Shown: in pieces, positions 24,546-34,322 of the stretch | Layout of the letters: each line of letters opens with the position of its first letter | Position numbering within the stretch: the stretch's first letter is position 1 | Source of the DNA: Alteromonas profundi | GTDB lineage: Bacteria; Pseudomonadota; Gammaproteobacteria; Enterobacterales; Alteromonadaceae | Direction of reading: 5' to 3' | DNA: 64,000 bases | NCBI RefSeq assembly: GCF_010500865.1 | Contig: NZ_JAAAWN010000016.1 | Location: 1 to 64,000 of the forward strand | Notes under the pieces: model-generated | Databases searched by the model: none | Told to the model about the DNA's origin: nothing | The model's input: only the letters and a program-made list of their open reading frames with translations | Translations under genes and position numbers: made by a program

Positions 24546-25367
24546 CTATTTATAATCGAAGCGTTCTATCGTTATCCTTCCTCTGTAAAATCCACCACTA
24601 AAAATTAAAGAATTCATGTTTACGCCGTATCCTAGTGGGCTCAAATAGTTGTTCATATCTTCTATGTGAGCCTCTAGCGCCGCTTTGATGTTCATATTGT
24701 TCAACTTAGTTACATCTTGCTGTACTTCATTATTGTTAGTATCAAGAATTCTGAGTATTTTAACTTCTAACTTTATTGGAGAGTTAATTACTGTTAATTC
24801 AACTAAAATACTGCCGCCAGTTTCAAGTGGAATTTGAAACTGGTTTGGCACACTAGTATTAATCAAGTTAAGCGCCTGAGCTATGGAGATAGCCGTCGCT
24901 TCTACAGTTTTTATCTTTCCCTCTAAGCTATTATTTAGATAGTCGCTTACATCAGCACGACAATAGCTGCAATTAACGAATTCCCAGGGTGAAGATATAA
25001 CTTCTTTCGGAATTGATTTTGCTTCAGCTTCGGCCACCAGAGAGTTCGAAGCATTGCTGAGGTCCGTCATCATTGTTGAAATACCCGAAGGAACTGAGGA
25101 AAGCATGTATGTCACAACCGGAACTTCAGGCATCCCTGGAAGAGTGGGAGTGAGAGAAAGAGTTACATCAAAAGAACGAGCATTTTTATTGTAAATATCA
25201 ACAAGCGTAATATGCTTTTTTTCACCAACCTTTAAGTTCAACATACCCCATGACACAATTTTATCGGAATGGCTGCAATCATAACACTCAACGACTTCCG
25301 AACTTACAGCTAGCTTAGAAAATGACACTAGAATAGCTAAAAAAAATCCAATAGACATTAATTTCAT
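24546..25367 (-). CDS. exported hypothetical protein
   Basis: A 273-residue protein with a Sec signal peptide (residues 1-22, cleavage near AVSSEV). Two CXXC motifs are seen: CYDC near the mature N-terminus and CSYC near residue 134, so disulfides or metal binding in the periplasm are possible. The rest mixes beta strands and a helical middle. I do not recognise a family. It is a single gene with its own terminator, in an accessory region between IS66 and the esterase gene. Confidence 0.6.
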   Translation of the reverse strand: MKLMSIGFFLAILVSFSKLAVSSEVVECYDCSHSDKIVSWGMLNLKVGEKKHITLVDIYNKNARSFDVTLSLTPTLPGMPEVPVVTYMLSSVPSGISTMMTDLSNASNSLVAEAEAKSIPKEVISSPWEFVNCSYCRADVSDYLNNSLEGKIKTVEATAISIAQALNLINTSVPNQFQIPLETGGSILVELTVINSPIKLEVKILRILDTNNNEVQQDVTKLNNMNIKAALEAHIEDMNNYLSPLGYGVNMNSLIFSGGFYRGRITIERFDYK

Positions 25368-26205
25368 TTATTACTTCCTTTTACTGTTCAAATGGGCTTT
25401 TAGTAGGCCAAAAAATGATGACGTAGGTATTATTTTTTTGTTACGACTAAAAGACTGATACCTCAAAAAAGTAACCCTAGACATTAAGCCTTAACACATG
25501 TTGCGACAAAGAATTGGTTTCAAGGAAATACTATCGATACTATAGAGCCAGTAATACCGTTTATAATATTTCCATTGATTCACCACTGTTAAGTCTAGGA
25601 GCCCGAGTCCTGCTCTTTACTAAGGAAATTGCGAATAAGTCCTGCAATTTAGTGCCAATAGCAGCCGTTCGAATATTTGTAATTAAACGGCAGAAAAGTA
25701 CGTAAACCGGACCTTGGTACTTGAAGCTCGAACACAATGCACAGCTTAAACATGCATCATGCTCAGGGCGTGCTTTCATATATCTACTAGAAGATTTCAG
25801 TAGCAATGACCAGCGTATTCCAATTCGATTAACAACAATGATTTCGTCATTGCTTTTCATATCTAAATTTGTAATGCGTGAAACAGGTCTTGAATTCAGA
25901 AGTCACAGAGGATAGTACATAGTGTTAATCTTTCCTATATTCAGGTTTGTGCGCCTACCATTACACAATTACCGTTAGAACACGTGGGATTGCCACTTGT
26001 TGAATTGGCGTTGGGCTTTGATAACCCCGCGAATCGAGAGTGGCTAATAATGGCGCGTTTAAACTCAGGGTAGAAAAAGGCATGAAAAAAGCACCGCTTA
26101 CATAAAGTTAAGTCGGTGCTTTTGTAGCATTGAAAGGGTAATTGTCGCAGACTAGTCTGTGCAAATTTGCGGCCATTTCAGTGCGAGTGGCGCTGCATCA
26201 GCGCA
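25368..26205. other. long gene-poor stretch
   Basis: Overlapping frames on both strands at 25514-25915 lack ribosome binding sites and family motifs. At about 25895-26074 (+) a frame reads NLSYIQVCAPTITQLPLEH and ends shortly before the terminator at 26085; it has no start and may be the 3' scrap of a lost gene. I see nothing else. Confidence 0.35.
26085..26121 (-). terminator. rho-independent terminator
   Basis: Stem AAGCACCG / CGGTGCTT; read leftward it ends in TTTTTTC, fitting the esterase-like gene that stops at 26206. On the plus strand it also has four Ts. Confidence 0.8.
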
Positions 26206-27825
26206 TTAATTTTCAGTCAGATTTAAACTGTCAACAATGTACAGCGTATTGCCATCAATCACGGTATTATTGATATCTAAATATTTTTGACCTAGTGGTG
26301 CGCCTTCTTCCGATTTTGACCAGGTGGCAAAATCATCATCGTTAAGTACACCTAAGCGACTGCCATCAATCACCCAAAGACCTTCCATTTTGTCGTGTGG
26401 GTATGCCACTTCATCCACCATATCAACGACCATTTCCAGCTTTTCAACCGGAGCAATCCCTAAGTTGGCCAGCATACCCCAACCCTGGTCGTAAACGCCG
26501 TCAGTGGCATTGTCGTTGATAACTTCTTCCAGCGTAGCACCGTCAATCACCAGGCCTAATGCATCATCCTGTGTGATAGTGCCAGCAGCGGCGACACTTT
26601 CCAGATCGGTTGCGTTACTGATGTCAATTTTATACACCTGTTTCTGGGCTGCGCCCGTTTTGCCAAAGAATGCACCATCGCGCTCTAACACTAAGAATTG
26701 CGTGTCGCTGATGGCTTTAATGGCAGAGTTGGAATTAGAGCCTTTTTCCTGTCTGTACAGATACTGTGAGATAGCGCCGGTTGCCAAATCTACCGTAACA
26801 ATGCGTGTCATATCGGTTCTGTTTCTGTCGGGGTTATCCAGACTCGATTGCATAATACCTACTAAGGTGCTTTCATCTGGCGTGATGGTCAGGCCTTCCA
26901 TACCGCGGTTAGCCCAACGATTGCCAAACTCAGCTGGCAGATCATACAGGTTACGATCATCTGCAGCGAAAGGGTTAATGCGTTCCAGTTCAACTCCGTC
27001 AGCGCTGTAATGCACAATGTGCGGGCCATATTCATCCGATACCCAGAAGGTACCGTCAGACACAGCGACTAAACCTTCTGAATCTAAACCGTAATCATCA
27101 AAGACTGCAGGGTTGGTATCGGCATCATAAGGTTGGGTCATGTCTGCACGGATCACTTCGCGATCTGTGTTGTAAGGTACTTCGCCCGTGCCGCCTAAGC
27201 TTGGCGTATTCGGTAAGCCGCTAATGTTGTTACCATCCCGGTCTTTTAACAGAATATCGCTGATCTTAGCAATTGAACCATTGGCCTGAACCTCGAATAA
27301 GCCAATGCGTGGCGTGTAATCCGGGGTCGGGAAAATTTTACCACTACCGTGTGGCGCTCCTTCCTGAGCAGTGCGGTATTTGGCATTAGGGCCACGGTCG
27401 GTTAACGCATAAAATTGCATTGGGTTGGTTGGGTGGCCATCAAGGTCCGAACCATATCCACCGTTACGCACTTCAAAAGTTGAGCCCGGGTAAAAAGTAT
27501 TGTCCATATCGTTGCGCAGCACGGAATAAGGAAGGCGCGCGCCGCTGGTGCCAAAAGTGTCCGGGTTACAAACATAAGAGGTATCGCTGACTTCTGACGC
27601 CTCTAAAGTACCATCACTATTGGCATCCAGTCCCGAATCTATTTGCACGCCGCCCAGCCAACACTGCTCACTGCCGGTAGCCAGTTCGGTTTGTACAACC
27701 AGGCTTGTCAGACCATTGCTGCCGTCAGCGCCATTCGTCCCATCGACACCGTCATCGCCATCATCACAAGCGGTTAAAAGTGTTACAACAGATAAAGCAA
27801 TAACGGATAATTTAAACTTACTCAC
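26206..27825 (-). CDS. esterase-like/phytase-like lipoprotein
   Basis: A 539-residue exported lipoprotein (lipobox LLTAC, cysteine near residue 20) with a short collagen-like GXX stretch (DGDDGVDGTNGADGSNG) and an N-terminal Cys-containing module (CWLGGVQIDSGLDANSDG... ending VCN). The remainder (about residues 95-539) resembles the esterase-like activity of phytase family, with repeated propeller-like motifs (DSEGLVAVSDGTFWVSDEYG, NRGMEGLTITPD, DKMEGLWVIDG). It probably releases phosphate from organic substrates outside the cell. Three PHO-box repeats upstream support phosphate-starvation control. GTG start at 27825 with AGGGAG 9 nt upstream. Confidence 0.8.
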   Translation of the reverse strand: MSKFKLSVIALSVVTLLTACDDGDDGVDGTNGADGSNGLTSLVVQTELATGSEQCWLGGVQIDSGLDANSDGTLEASEVSDTSYVCNPDTFGTSGARLPYSVLRNDMDNTFYPGSTFEVRNGGYGSDLDGHPTNPMQFYALTDRGPNAKYRTAQEGAPHGSGKIFPTPDYTPRIGLFEVQANGSIAKISDILLKDRDGNNISGLPNTPSLGGTGEVPYNTDREVIRADMTQPYDADTNPAVFDDYGLDSEGLVAVSDGTFWVSDEYGPHIVHYSADGVELERINPFAADDRNLYDLPAEFGNRWANRGMEGLTITPDESTLVGIMQSSLDNPDRNRTDMTRIVTVDLATGAISQYLYRQEKGSNSNSAIKAISDTQFLVLERDGAFFGKTGAAQKQVYKIDISNATDLESVAAAGTITQDDALGLVIDGATLEEVINDNATDGVYDQGWGMLANLGIAPVEKLEMVVDMVDEVAYPHDKMEGLWVIDGSRLGVLNDDDFATWSKSEEGAPLGQKYLDINNTVIDGNTLYIVDSLNLTEN

Positions 27826-27893
27826 TTATTATTCTCCCTGAAAATTAACTATTGCGAAATGCAATCAAATGAGGTTATGCATGAAACATGATC

Positions 27894-27928
27894 AGCTTGT
27901 GACAGTCTGATGACAGGTAAGTGACAGG
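27894..27928 (-). promoter_or_regulatory. triple PHO-box repeat
   Basis: On the minus strand CTGTCA occurs at 27927-27922, 27916-27911 and 27905-27900, i.e. three direct repeats with exact 11-bp spacing. This is the geometry of PhoB-binding PHO boxes, about 75 nt upstream of the esterase/phytase-like start. A CATAAC hexamer about 20 nt downstream could be the -10. Confidence 0.75.
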
Positions 27929-28290
27929 TGTATAAAAGGACGTTGTTGCAAGCCCGTATTGAGTTTCTGCGCTTTAGTTATCGTTTTCACAGCAATATAG
28001 TCAATATTGGCCTGAGTCGGCAACAGAGAGACTGAAGCTCATCACTGCATAAGCCGATAGTGACAGTCTGGTTACTATTGTCTCAAGGTGCCTCCGATGC
28101 TGTTGGGCTGCTCCGTACGTAAAGCGGTCGCTGGAAGATTGAGATTCTAATGACGGCAATGAGTGAAAGCGGAAGTTCGGGGTAAACGCTTTTCATTGAA
28201 GCAGTCTGCAAAAAGGGATACACCTATATTGCTAGAAATGATGGATAGACACTGGGCGTCAACTCTCAGTGCCCACCTACATCCTCGTCT
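27929..28290. other. intergenic
   Basis: Between the PHO-box region and the end of the metal operon. I see no gene and no strong terminator for the metal operon; a single further TGACAG lies near 28062. Confidence 0.4.
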
Positions 28291-28626
28291 TTAAAAGTCG
28301 TTCTTAGCTTTTACACCCAGTACCTGACCATTGTTGGCTATCTTGAAAAAGACTTGCTTGGCAGCATCAGAATTTGAGGCACTTACCACATAGAACTCTT
28401 CTTCAACACTAACGACACTGAACTTTTCAGGCGTCAAGTCTTTCCACGATTCATCCAGTTTACCCACTTCAAAGCCAAAATCTTTGAAGGTCATTTGCGT
28501 CACAGATTTAGCTGCAATGCTGATGGCTTTCTGGCCGCTGATGACACCATGATCGCCATGTGCCAGAGCACTACCACTGATTAATGTGCAGCAAAGTACC
28601 ACTGCTGATAACGTTTTTTTCATCAT
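28291..28626 (-). CDS. DUF6488 family periplasmic protein
   Basis: A 111-residue exported protein: signal peptide (residues 1-22, ending SALAHG), then a small domain with HGDHG at the mature N-terminus, a potential metal-binding His cluster, and a PepSY-like beta pattern (EEFYVVSAS, VFFKIANNGQVLGV). It matches what I recall of DUF6488 proteins that accompany Czc-type efflux genes. ATG 28626 has GGAGA upstream. It is the last gene of the leftward metal operon. Confidence 0.7.
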   Translation of the reverse strand: MMKKTLSAVVLCCTLISGSALAHGDHGVISGQKAISIAAKSVTQMTFKDFGFEVGKLDESWKDLTPEKFSVVSVEEEFYVVSASNSDAAKQVFFKIANNGQVLGVKAKNDF

Positions 28627-28650
28627 ATTCTCCAATTTTAATAAGTTGAT

Positions 28651-29190
28651 TTATTGCTTCAGACCAATTACTTGGTATTCGCCCTTTACCAAAAGCTGCA
28701 CAGCAATAGGCTTGTCCGATTTGTTTTTCCAATACCAACCATGTGAACCGGCGAAAGGAGCAGTAAAGCTTCCTTTCATCTCATTGGATGTCGCTATGGT
28801 ATAGCTCTCGAAATACCCGGTGGTATCGCCTTCCGGCTCACCATGTAAATCGAAATAAAGGGCTTCACCGTCGGTCAGCCATTCATAAGTCATTTTTGCA
28901 TATTGCTGCATGGCAAATTTGTATTCGACACCGCGTCCGGCTGGCACGACGACTTCAATGGTCTTAAATTCCTGACTGCCTGAAGTATTGGTATCAGCAT
29001 TGTTGGTAGAAACAACAACATCAGATTCATTCGCTTGTGCTAGGGTCGTCAGCCCTAGTTTTTGCCCGATTCCTGTTGGGTCGATGTTGTATTCCGCTGG
29101 AAGAATAAAAGTCACCAACGCAATTGCCGCCACAATTGTTGCGGTGATACTGGCTTTGACTAAGGTTTTTGTACTAACAGTGTGTTGCAT
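28651..29190 (-). CDS. transmembrane anchor protein of metal operon
   Basis: A 179-residue protein with one N-terminal helix (about residues 12-30, ASITATIVAAIALVTFILP) and a periplasmic beta-rich domain (EFKTIEVVVPAGRGVEYKF, YEWLTDGEALYFDLHGEPEG, GSHGWYWKN). Proteins of this kind are annotated as transmembrane anchor proteins beside HupE-like and CzcCBA genes. The role is unknown; a periplasmic metal chaperone or a stabiliser of the HupE-like protein is possible. It lies 24 nt before the DUF6488 gene. Confidence 0.7.
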   Translation of the reverse strand: MQHTVSTKTLVKASITATIVAAIALVTFILPAEYNIDPTGIGQKLGLTTLAQANESDVVVSTNNADTNTSGSQEFKTIEVVVPAGRGVEYKFAMQQYAKMTYEWLTDGEALYFDLHGEPEGDTTGYFESYTIATSNEMKGSFTAPFAGSHGWYWKNKSDKPIAVQLLVKGEYQVIGLKQ

Positions 29191-29210
29191 AATATTCTCT
29201 TGTTATAAGT

Positions 29211-29906
29211 TTAATTAACGATGTAGCCGGTAAGCTGATATCCCATCAACATGACACCAGCACTCATCAGCGCCGTGTTGGTCACGGTAGAGAACCGCTG
29301 GAACGAAGGCAGTTTTCGCCAAGCGTTGATGGCGATCAGGATAAACACGAGTGCTGCAAACTGGCCCAGTTCAACTCCGATGTTAAAGGCAATCAGATTA
29401 GTAATAAGCCCCTCTTCCGGTAAATGGAATTCCTGTAATTTGGTTGCCAATCCAAAACCGTGAAATAAGCCAAAGATCAGTACCGCCCATTGCGTGTTGG
29501 GTTGCCAGTTAAAACAGCGTTTGAAACCACCTAAGTTATCAAAGCCTTTGTAAACGACAGATAAACCTATGACAGCGTCAATCAGATAGGCGTTAACCTG
29601 AATATCGCTCAGCACACCAAACAGTAAGGTTGTGCTGTGACCAATAGTAAACATGGTCACGTACAGCAGTACTTCCTTGCTGCGGTACAGAAAGAAGATC
29701 ACACCCACCAAGAACAGCAAATGGTCATAGCCGGTGATCATATGCTTAGCCCCGATGTACAAAAACGGAATAAACTGCACACCTTGGTTTTGTTCCAGAA
29801 ATGCGCGAGTATTATCGTCCACCCCATGTGCGAATACATCAATGCTGATCAAGGCTAATGCGCCCAGCAGCAGAGTTAAGCTGAGTTTAATAAGACTATT
29901 TGGCAT
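29211..29906 (-). CDS. HupE/UreJ-like metal permease
   Basis: A 231-residue membrane protein with a signal-like first helix and about six further helices. The family motif HXXXGXDH is seen as KHMITGYDHLLFLVG; further His-containing helices (TIGHSTTLLFG, LFHGFGLAT) are as in HupE/UreJ_2 proteins, which move Ni2+ or other divalent cations. It overlaps the end of czcA by 11 nt, so it is co-translated with the efflux system. The direction of transport is not known. Confidence 0.75.
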   Translation of the reverse strand: MPNSLIKLSLTLLLGALALISIDVFAHGVDDNTRAFLEQNQGVQFIPFLYIGAKHMITGYDHLLFLVGVIFFLYRSKEVLLYVTMFTIGHSTTLLFGVLSDIQVNAYLIDAVIGLSVVYKGFDNLGGFKRCFNWQPNTQWAVLIFGLFHGFGLATKLQEFHLPEEGLITNLIAFNIGVELGQFAALVFILIAINAWRKLPSFQRFSTVTNTALMSAGVMLMGYQLTGYIVN

Positions 29907-32900
29907 CAGACGACTCCAATACTTCTGTGTCAGTCAAAAGTGACTCCTTTTCTTTGTGTAAAATGCGATATAAGGCCGGAATAACGAACAGGGTAAGCAA
30001 GGTGGATGAAATGATCCCGCCTATCACCACCGTAGCCAATGGACGCTGAACTTCAGAGCCAATGCCGGTATTGAGCGCCATCGGGATGAATCCCAGTGAT
30101 GCCACCAATGCGGTCGTTAATACCGGGCGCAATCTCGTTAACGCACCGTCAAAAATGGCCTGATTCAGATTCACGCCTTCTTTGCGTAATTCACGGATAA
30201 AAGACACCATTACCAGACCATTCAAAATGGCGATACCAGACAAGGCGATAAAACCCACCGCCGCCGAGATGGAAAATGGGATATCACGCAATAAAAGCGC
30301 AGCAATTCCGCCCGTTAATGCCAGTGGCACTCCGGTAAAGATGATCATCGCGTCTTTAAACGAGTTCAGTGCTAAAATCAGCAAACCGATGATCATTAGC
30401 AAGGTAACCGGTACAACAATACTAAGGCGCTTGGAAGCCGACTGTAGCTTCTGGTAAGTGCCACCGTACTCTACCCAGTAACCTGCCGGAATTTCGACTT
30501 TTTCCGCCACAGCTTGCTGAATATCAGCCACAAAGCTACCTAAATCACGTCCACGCACATTGGCGGTGACCACCACCCGGCGTTTGCCATTTTCCCGGTT
30601 TATCTGGTTGGCCCCGGACACCAGCTCCAGCGACACCAATTCTTGTAGCGGAATGCTATGACCATCGGGCAACGTTATGGGTAGGTAATTAAGCGCATCA
30701 ATATCCTGTCGGCGTGATTCGCCTAAGCGCACAACAATGTCTGAGCGAACATCGCCCTGATAAAACTTACCGGCAACTGTGCCGCCCATAGCGGTAGCTA
30801 CCTGCGACTGCACATCACCAAGACTGATATCGTGCTGCATGAGTTTTTGATGGTCAGGCACAATATTCAGCATGGGTAAGCCGGTAGTCTGTTCAACCTG
30901 AATATCGGCAATGCCTTCTATCTGAGAAATAGCAGATTCAATTTCGGCGCCTAAACCTGTGAGAATATCAAAGTCGTCTCCAAATACCTTGATGGCCAGC
31001 TCAGCCCGAACGCCAGCCAGTAGCTCGTTAAAGCGCATCTGAATGGGTTGCAGAAATTCGTAGCGGTTGCCGGGTATGGGCGCAACCAGAGCTGCGAGCT
31101 CTTCGACAATTAGCTCTTTCGGCTTATCAGGATCAGGCCATTGCTCACGGGATTTTAAAATAATGAAGTTATCCGCCACACTGGGTGGAACGGCATCAGT
31201 AGCCACATCAGCGGTGCCGATTTTGGCAAACACTCGCTCTACTTCCGGCATCTGCTTAATTTTGTTTTCCAGCGTTTCCTGTAACGCAATAGCCTGACTC
31301 AGTGACGTACCCGGAATGCGCAGAGCGTGCATAGCAATATCCCCTTCATCCAGATTGGGGGCAAATTCGCTTCCTAGTCTGGTTGCCTGATAGCCAAATA
31401 CCACCACCATTAGTGACGCAGCTAATACAACTATCCAACGGCCTTTCAGCACCCAGCTTAACGCAGGACGATATAAGACTCCGGCTCCACGAATCAGCGC
31501 ACTGTGTTTTTCTTTGACTGGCTTTTTAAACAACAACGCAATGGTAGCGGGTACAAAGGTGACGGAGAGCAACATCGCACTTAATAAAGCGATGACAACA
31601 GTAATCGCCATAGGGTGGAACATTTTGCCTTCCACACCTTCCAGCGCAAAAATGGGCAGGTAAACGGCTGTGATGATAAACACACCAAACAAAGCCGGGC
31701 GGATCACTTCACGGGTAGCGTCAAACACCAACTCCATGCGCTCTCTAAGTGGTAATGGGGCGTGCTCTTGGTCCGAAGATGGAGCACTTTGGCTGAGCCT
31801 GCGCAAACAGTTCTCAACAATAATAATCGCACCATCAACCAACAAGCCGAAATCGAGTGCTCCAAGGCTCATCAGATTAGCACTTACGCGGGTCTGAACC
31901 ATGCCGGTAATGGTCATTAACATGGCAAAGGGGATCACCAGCGCGGTTAAAAAGGCTGCCCGGAAGTTACCTAAAAGAACAAACAGCACCACAATAACTA
32001 GAAGCGCCCCTTCCAACAGGTTGGTTTGAACTGTCTGTAAGGTTTTATCTACAAGTTTAGTGCGGTCATAAACAGCGGTAGCCACAATGCCTTCGGGCAG
32101 ACTAGCGTTGATTTCTTTCAGCTTCTCGCCGACGGTATGCGCCACGGTACGACTGTTCTCGCCAATCAACATGAACACGGTACTCATGACCACTTCGCGG
32201 CCATTTTGCGTTGCAGCACCGGTACGTAAACCCTGACCATTTTCAATATCCGCAACGTCCTTAATGGTCAGCGCAGAACCTTTAGTCGATTTCAGTGGAA
32301 TACGGCCTATTGCCGCAATATCTTCGGCCTGTCCGGGTATTCTGAGCAGCCACTGCGCACCGTTTTGTTCAATAAAACCTGCGCCTTGATTCTGGTTGTT
32401 GCTGGCAATGGCATCGACCACATCCGCTTGGGTTAAACCAAATGCCAGCAGCTTTTCAGGTTTGAAGGCAATCAGTATTTCACGTTCAAACCCACCAATA
32501 GGGTTTACTTCCACTACACCCGGCACACGCATCAACTGTGGCCTGATAGTCCAGTCGTGAACTGTGCGTAAATCCATCGGTGTGATGGGCGAACCATCTG
32601 CATGGGTGGCATCAGGTTCGGCATCTACGGTGAACATGAATATTTCACCCAAGCCCGTAGCAATGGGGCCAAGCTGAGGCTCCAATCCTGTCGGCAGTTC
32701 AGAACGGGCGGCGGATAATCGTTCATTCACCAACTGGCGAGCAAAGTACACATCCGTCTCGTCACTGAATATGGCGACTACCTGAGATAACCCATAGCGC
32801 GAGACAGAGCGGGTATAGGTCAGCCCCGGCAAGCCTGCCAGAGCGGTTTCCAATGGAAATGTGACCCGTTGCTCTATCTCAAGCGGTGTATAACCTGCTG

Positions 32901-33057
32901 CTTCAGTGTTGATCATCACCTGTACATTGGTGATATCTGGCACCGCATCAATCGGCAACTTAGTGAAATTCCATATCCCCAGTCCGGCAACAGCCATTAC
33001 CATCACCAACACAAGAAATTTTCGCTTTATCGAAAAGCGTAAAATCGATTCCAACAT
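29896..33057 (-). CDS. czcA: CzcA-type heavy-metal RND efflux pump
   Basis: A 1053-residue inner-membrane RND transporter of the HME family, the proton-driven pump of a CzcCBA tripartite system. The TM4 signature DFGLLVDGAIIIVENCLRR matches the DFG-X3-DGA-X3-VEN form of the divalent-cation (Co/Zn/Cd) HME group rather than the Cu/Ag (CusA) group. The N-terminal RKFLVLVMVMAVAGLGIW helix, two periplasmic porter domains and about twelve helices are complete. It is downstream of czcC and czcB in one operon. Zn/Co/Cd specificity follows from the motif and is inference. Confidence 0.9.
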   Translation of the reverse strand: MLESILRFSIKRKFLVLVMVMAVAGLGIWNFTKLPIDAVPDITNVQVMINTEAAGYTPLEIEQRVTFPLETALAGLPGLTYTRSVSRYGLSQVVAIFSDETDVYFARQLVNERLSAARSELPTGLEPQLGPIATGLGEIFMFTVDAEPDATHADGSPITPMDLRTVHDWTIRPQLMRVPGVVEVNPIGGFEREILIAFKPEKLLAFGLTQADVVDAIASNNQNQGAGFIEQNGAQWLLRIPGQAEDIAAIGRIPLKSTKGSALTIKDVADIENGQGLRTGAATQNGREVVMSTVFMLIGENSRTVAHTVGEKLKEINASLPEGIVATAVYDRTKLVDKTLQTVQTNLLEGALLVIVVLFVLLGNFRAAFLTALVIPFAMLMTITGMVQTRVSANLMSLGALDFGLLVDGAIIIVENCLRRLSQSAPSSDQEHAPLPLRERMELVFDATREVIRPALFGVFIITAVYLPIFALEGVEGKMFHPMAITVVIALLSAMLLSVTFVPATIALLFKKPVKEKHSALIRGAGVLYRPALSWVLKGRWIVVLAASLMVVVFGYQATRLGSEFAPNLDEGDIAMHALRIPGTSLSQAIALQETLENKIKQMPEVERVFAKIGTADVATDAVPPSVADNFIILKSREQWPDPDKPKELIVEELAALVAPIPGNRYEFLQPIQMRFNELLAGVRAELAIKVFGDDFDILTGLGAEIESAISQIEGIADIQVEQTTGLPMLNIVPDHQKLMQHDISLGDVQSQVATAMGGTVAGKFYQGDVRSDIVVRLGESRRQDIDALNYLPITLPDGHSIPLQELVSLELVSGANQINRENGKRRVVVTANVRGRDLGSFVADIQQAVAEKVEIPAGYWVEYGGTYQKLQSASKRLSIVVPVTLLMIIGLLILALNSFKDAMIIFTGVPLALTGGIAALLLRDIPFSISAAVGFIALSGIAILNGLVMVSFIRELRKEGVNLNQAIFDGALTRLRPVLTTALVASLGFIPMALNTGIGSEVQRPLATVVIGGIISSTLLTLFVIPALYRILHKEKESLLTDTEVLESSDAK

Positions 33058-33068
33058 GATTTACGCTC

Positions 33069-34322
33069 CTAGTGGTCGTGTGATGCGCCCGACTTTTCAA
33101 TGTCGGCTTTTAAGATGTAGCTGTTCTCGGTTACATACTCGGTGCCCGGATTCAATCCGCCGAGCACTTCAACCCATTCTCCGCCCTCACGTCCCAACTC
33201 CAGCATACGTACTTCATACTGTTCACCGACTTTGGCATAAACCACCGTAAAATCGCGAAAACCTTGTAAACCAACGCGCTTAACCGCCAGTGGTACGTCT
33301 ATGGTAGCGACTTCAATATGCGCTCGAACGAAGCTGCCAGTGGTCAATTCACCCTTTTCGTTAGGTAAGGTTACCCACACGATGCGAGCCTGATCATACC
33401 GCACCTTTGGTTCGATAAACGAAATGGTGCCTTGGTAGTTTCTATCCACACCTTCAACCTGCAAGTTCACCACTGAACCTTTACAGACTTTTTGATAATC
33501 GCTTGGATAAACAGCCAGCTTTGCAATGTATTGGCTGCTATCTGTAATGCTCAGTAAGGTGCGGCTGGCAGTTTGTTCTCCCGCATTCGCAAACTGCTCT
33601 GTGATAACGCCATCCGACGGCGCTTTAACTTGATAAGGCTTCAGGCTCTCATTACTTTCTACCGTTAACAGCGTTTGCCCTTTCTTCACCTCTTCACCGA
33701 AACCCACATGCAATTTGGTAATTTCCCCATCAAATCGAGCCGAAACAGAACGTTGCGCCCCCACAGGCAGTGCCAACGTGCCGTAGGCAGGGATAGTTTG
33801 ATGCAGGGTCGCAGGTCCTGCGATAGCCGTTTGAATATCCATTGCCTCTGCCACAGCTTGCTCAATAATGGTACGCCCTTCGAAGTTGTCATATTGCCAG
33901 CGGTAGGATTTACCCTGATGCTTAGCTTCGATGGTGACCACAAAAGAATGGGGTTCATAGATTTCCATGTCACCGCGCAGGAAATCACCTTGAACATAGA
34001 AATTAATGTCATCAACAACATTACCCAAGCGGGTCAATTTAACGTTCAAATCTACCGACTTTGGATCGATAGGTTGGCCTTCTTTGGTGAGCCAAACACG
34101 AAATTCAGGAGGAACGCCCGTTTCGAAAATTGACAACTCCAAAGCGAAATCACCATCACGTAACATACGTCCCCGATGTGGGCCTTTTTCTGGTTCAGGC
34201 TGTTCAGCAGCAGGCGCAGATGATGCCATTACCGGAAGGCTGACTAAGTCTAAGCTGAGGTTTAATAACATCGCCAAACTCAATGACGAAAGGATTTTAT
34301 TGTTTTTCATAATTTGTCTCAC
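33069..34322 (-). CDS. czcB: CzcB-type periplasmic adaptor
   Basis: A 417-residue membrane fusion protein linking CzcA to the outer-membrane channel. It has a signal peptide (from ATG 34310: about residues 1-25), an N-terminal metal-binding-like domain, a lipoyl/barrel-sandwich domain (SARFDGEITKLHVGFGEEVKKGQTLLTVES) and a beta-barrel. A short C-terminal His tail (GASHDH) could bind metal. The GTG at 34322 overlaps the czcC stop (GTGA), while ATG 34310 would also serve; both imply coupling. It lies 11 nt upstream of czcA. Confidence 0.88.
   Translation of the reverse strand: MRQIMKNNKILSSLSLAMLLNLSLDLVSLPVMASSAPAAEQPEPEKGPHRGRMLRDGDFALELSIFETGVPPEFRVWLTKEGQPIDPKSVDLNVKLTRLGNVVDDINFYVQGDFLRGDMEIYEPHSFVVTIEAKHQGKSYRWQYDNFEGRTIIEQAVAEAMDIQTAIAGPATLHQTIPAYGTLALPVGAQRSVSARFDGEITKLHVGFGEEVKKGQTLLTVESNESLKPYQVKAPSDGVITEQFANAGEQTASRTLLSITDSSQYIAKLAVYPSDYQKVCKGSVVNLQVEGVDRNYQGTISFIEPKVRYDQARIVWVTLPNEKGELTTGSFVRAHIEVATIDVPLAVKRVGLQGFRDFTVVYAKVGEQYEVRMLELGREGGEWVEVLGGLNPGTEYVTENSYILKADIEKSGASHDH

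Noticed and set aside
25561-25860. 99-codon minus-strand frame
   Set aside because: No ribosome binding site, odd composition, overlapped by other equally weak frames; no terminator or neighbour supports it.
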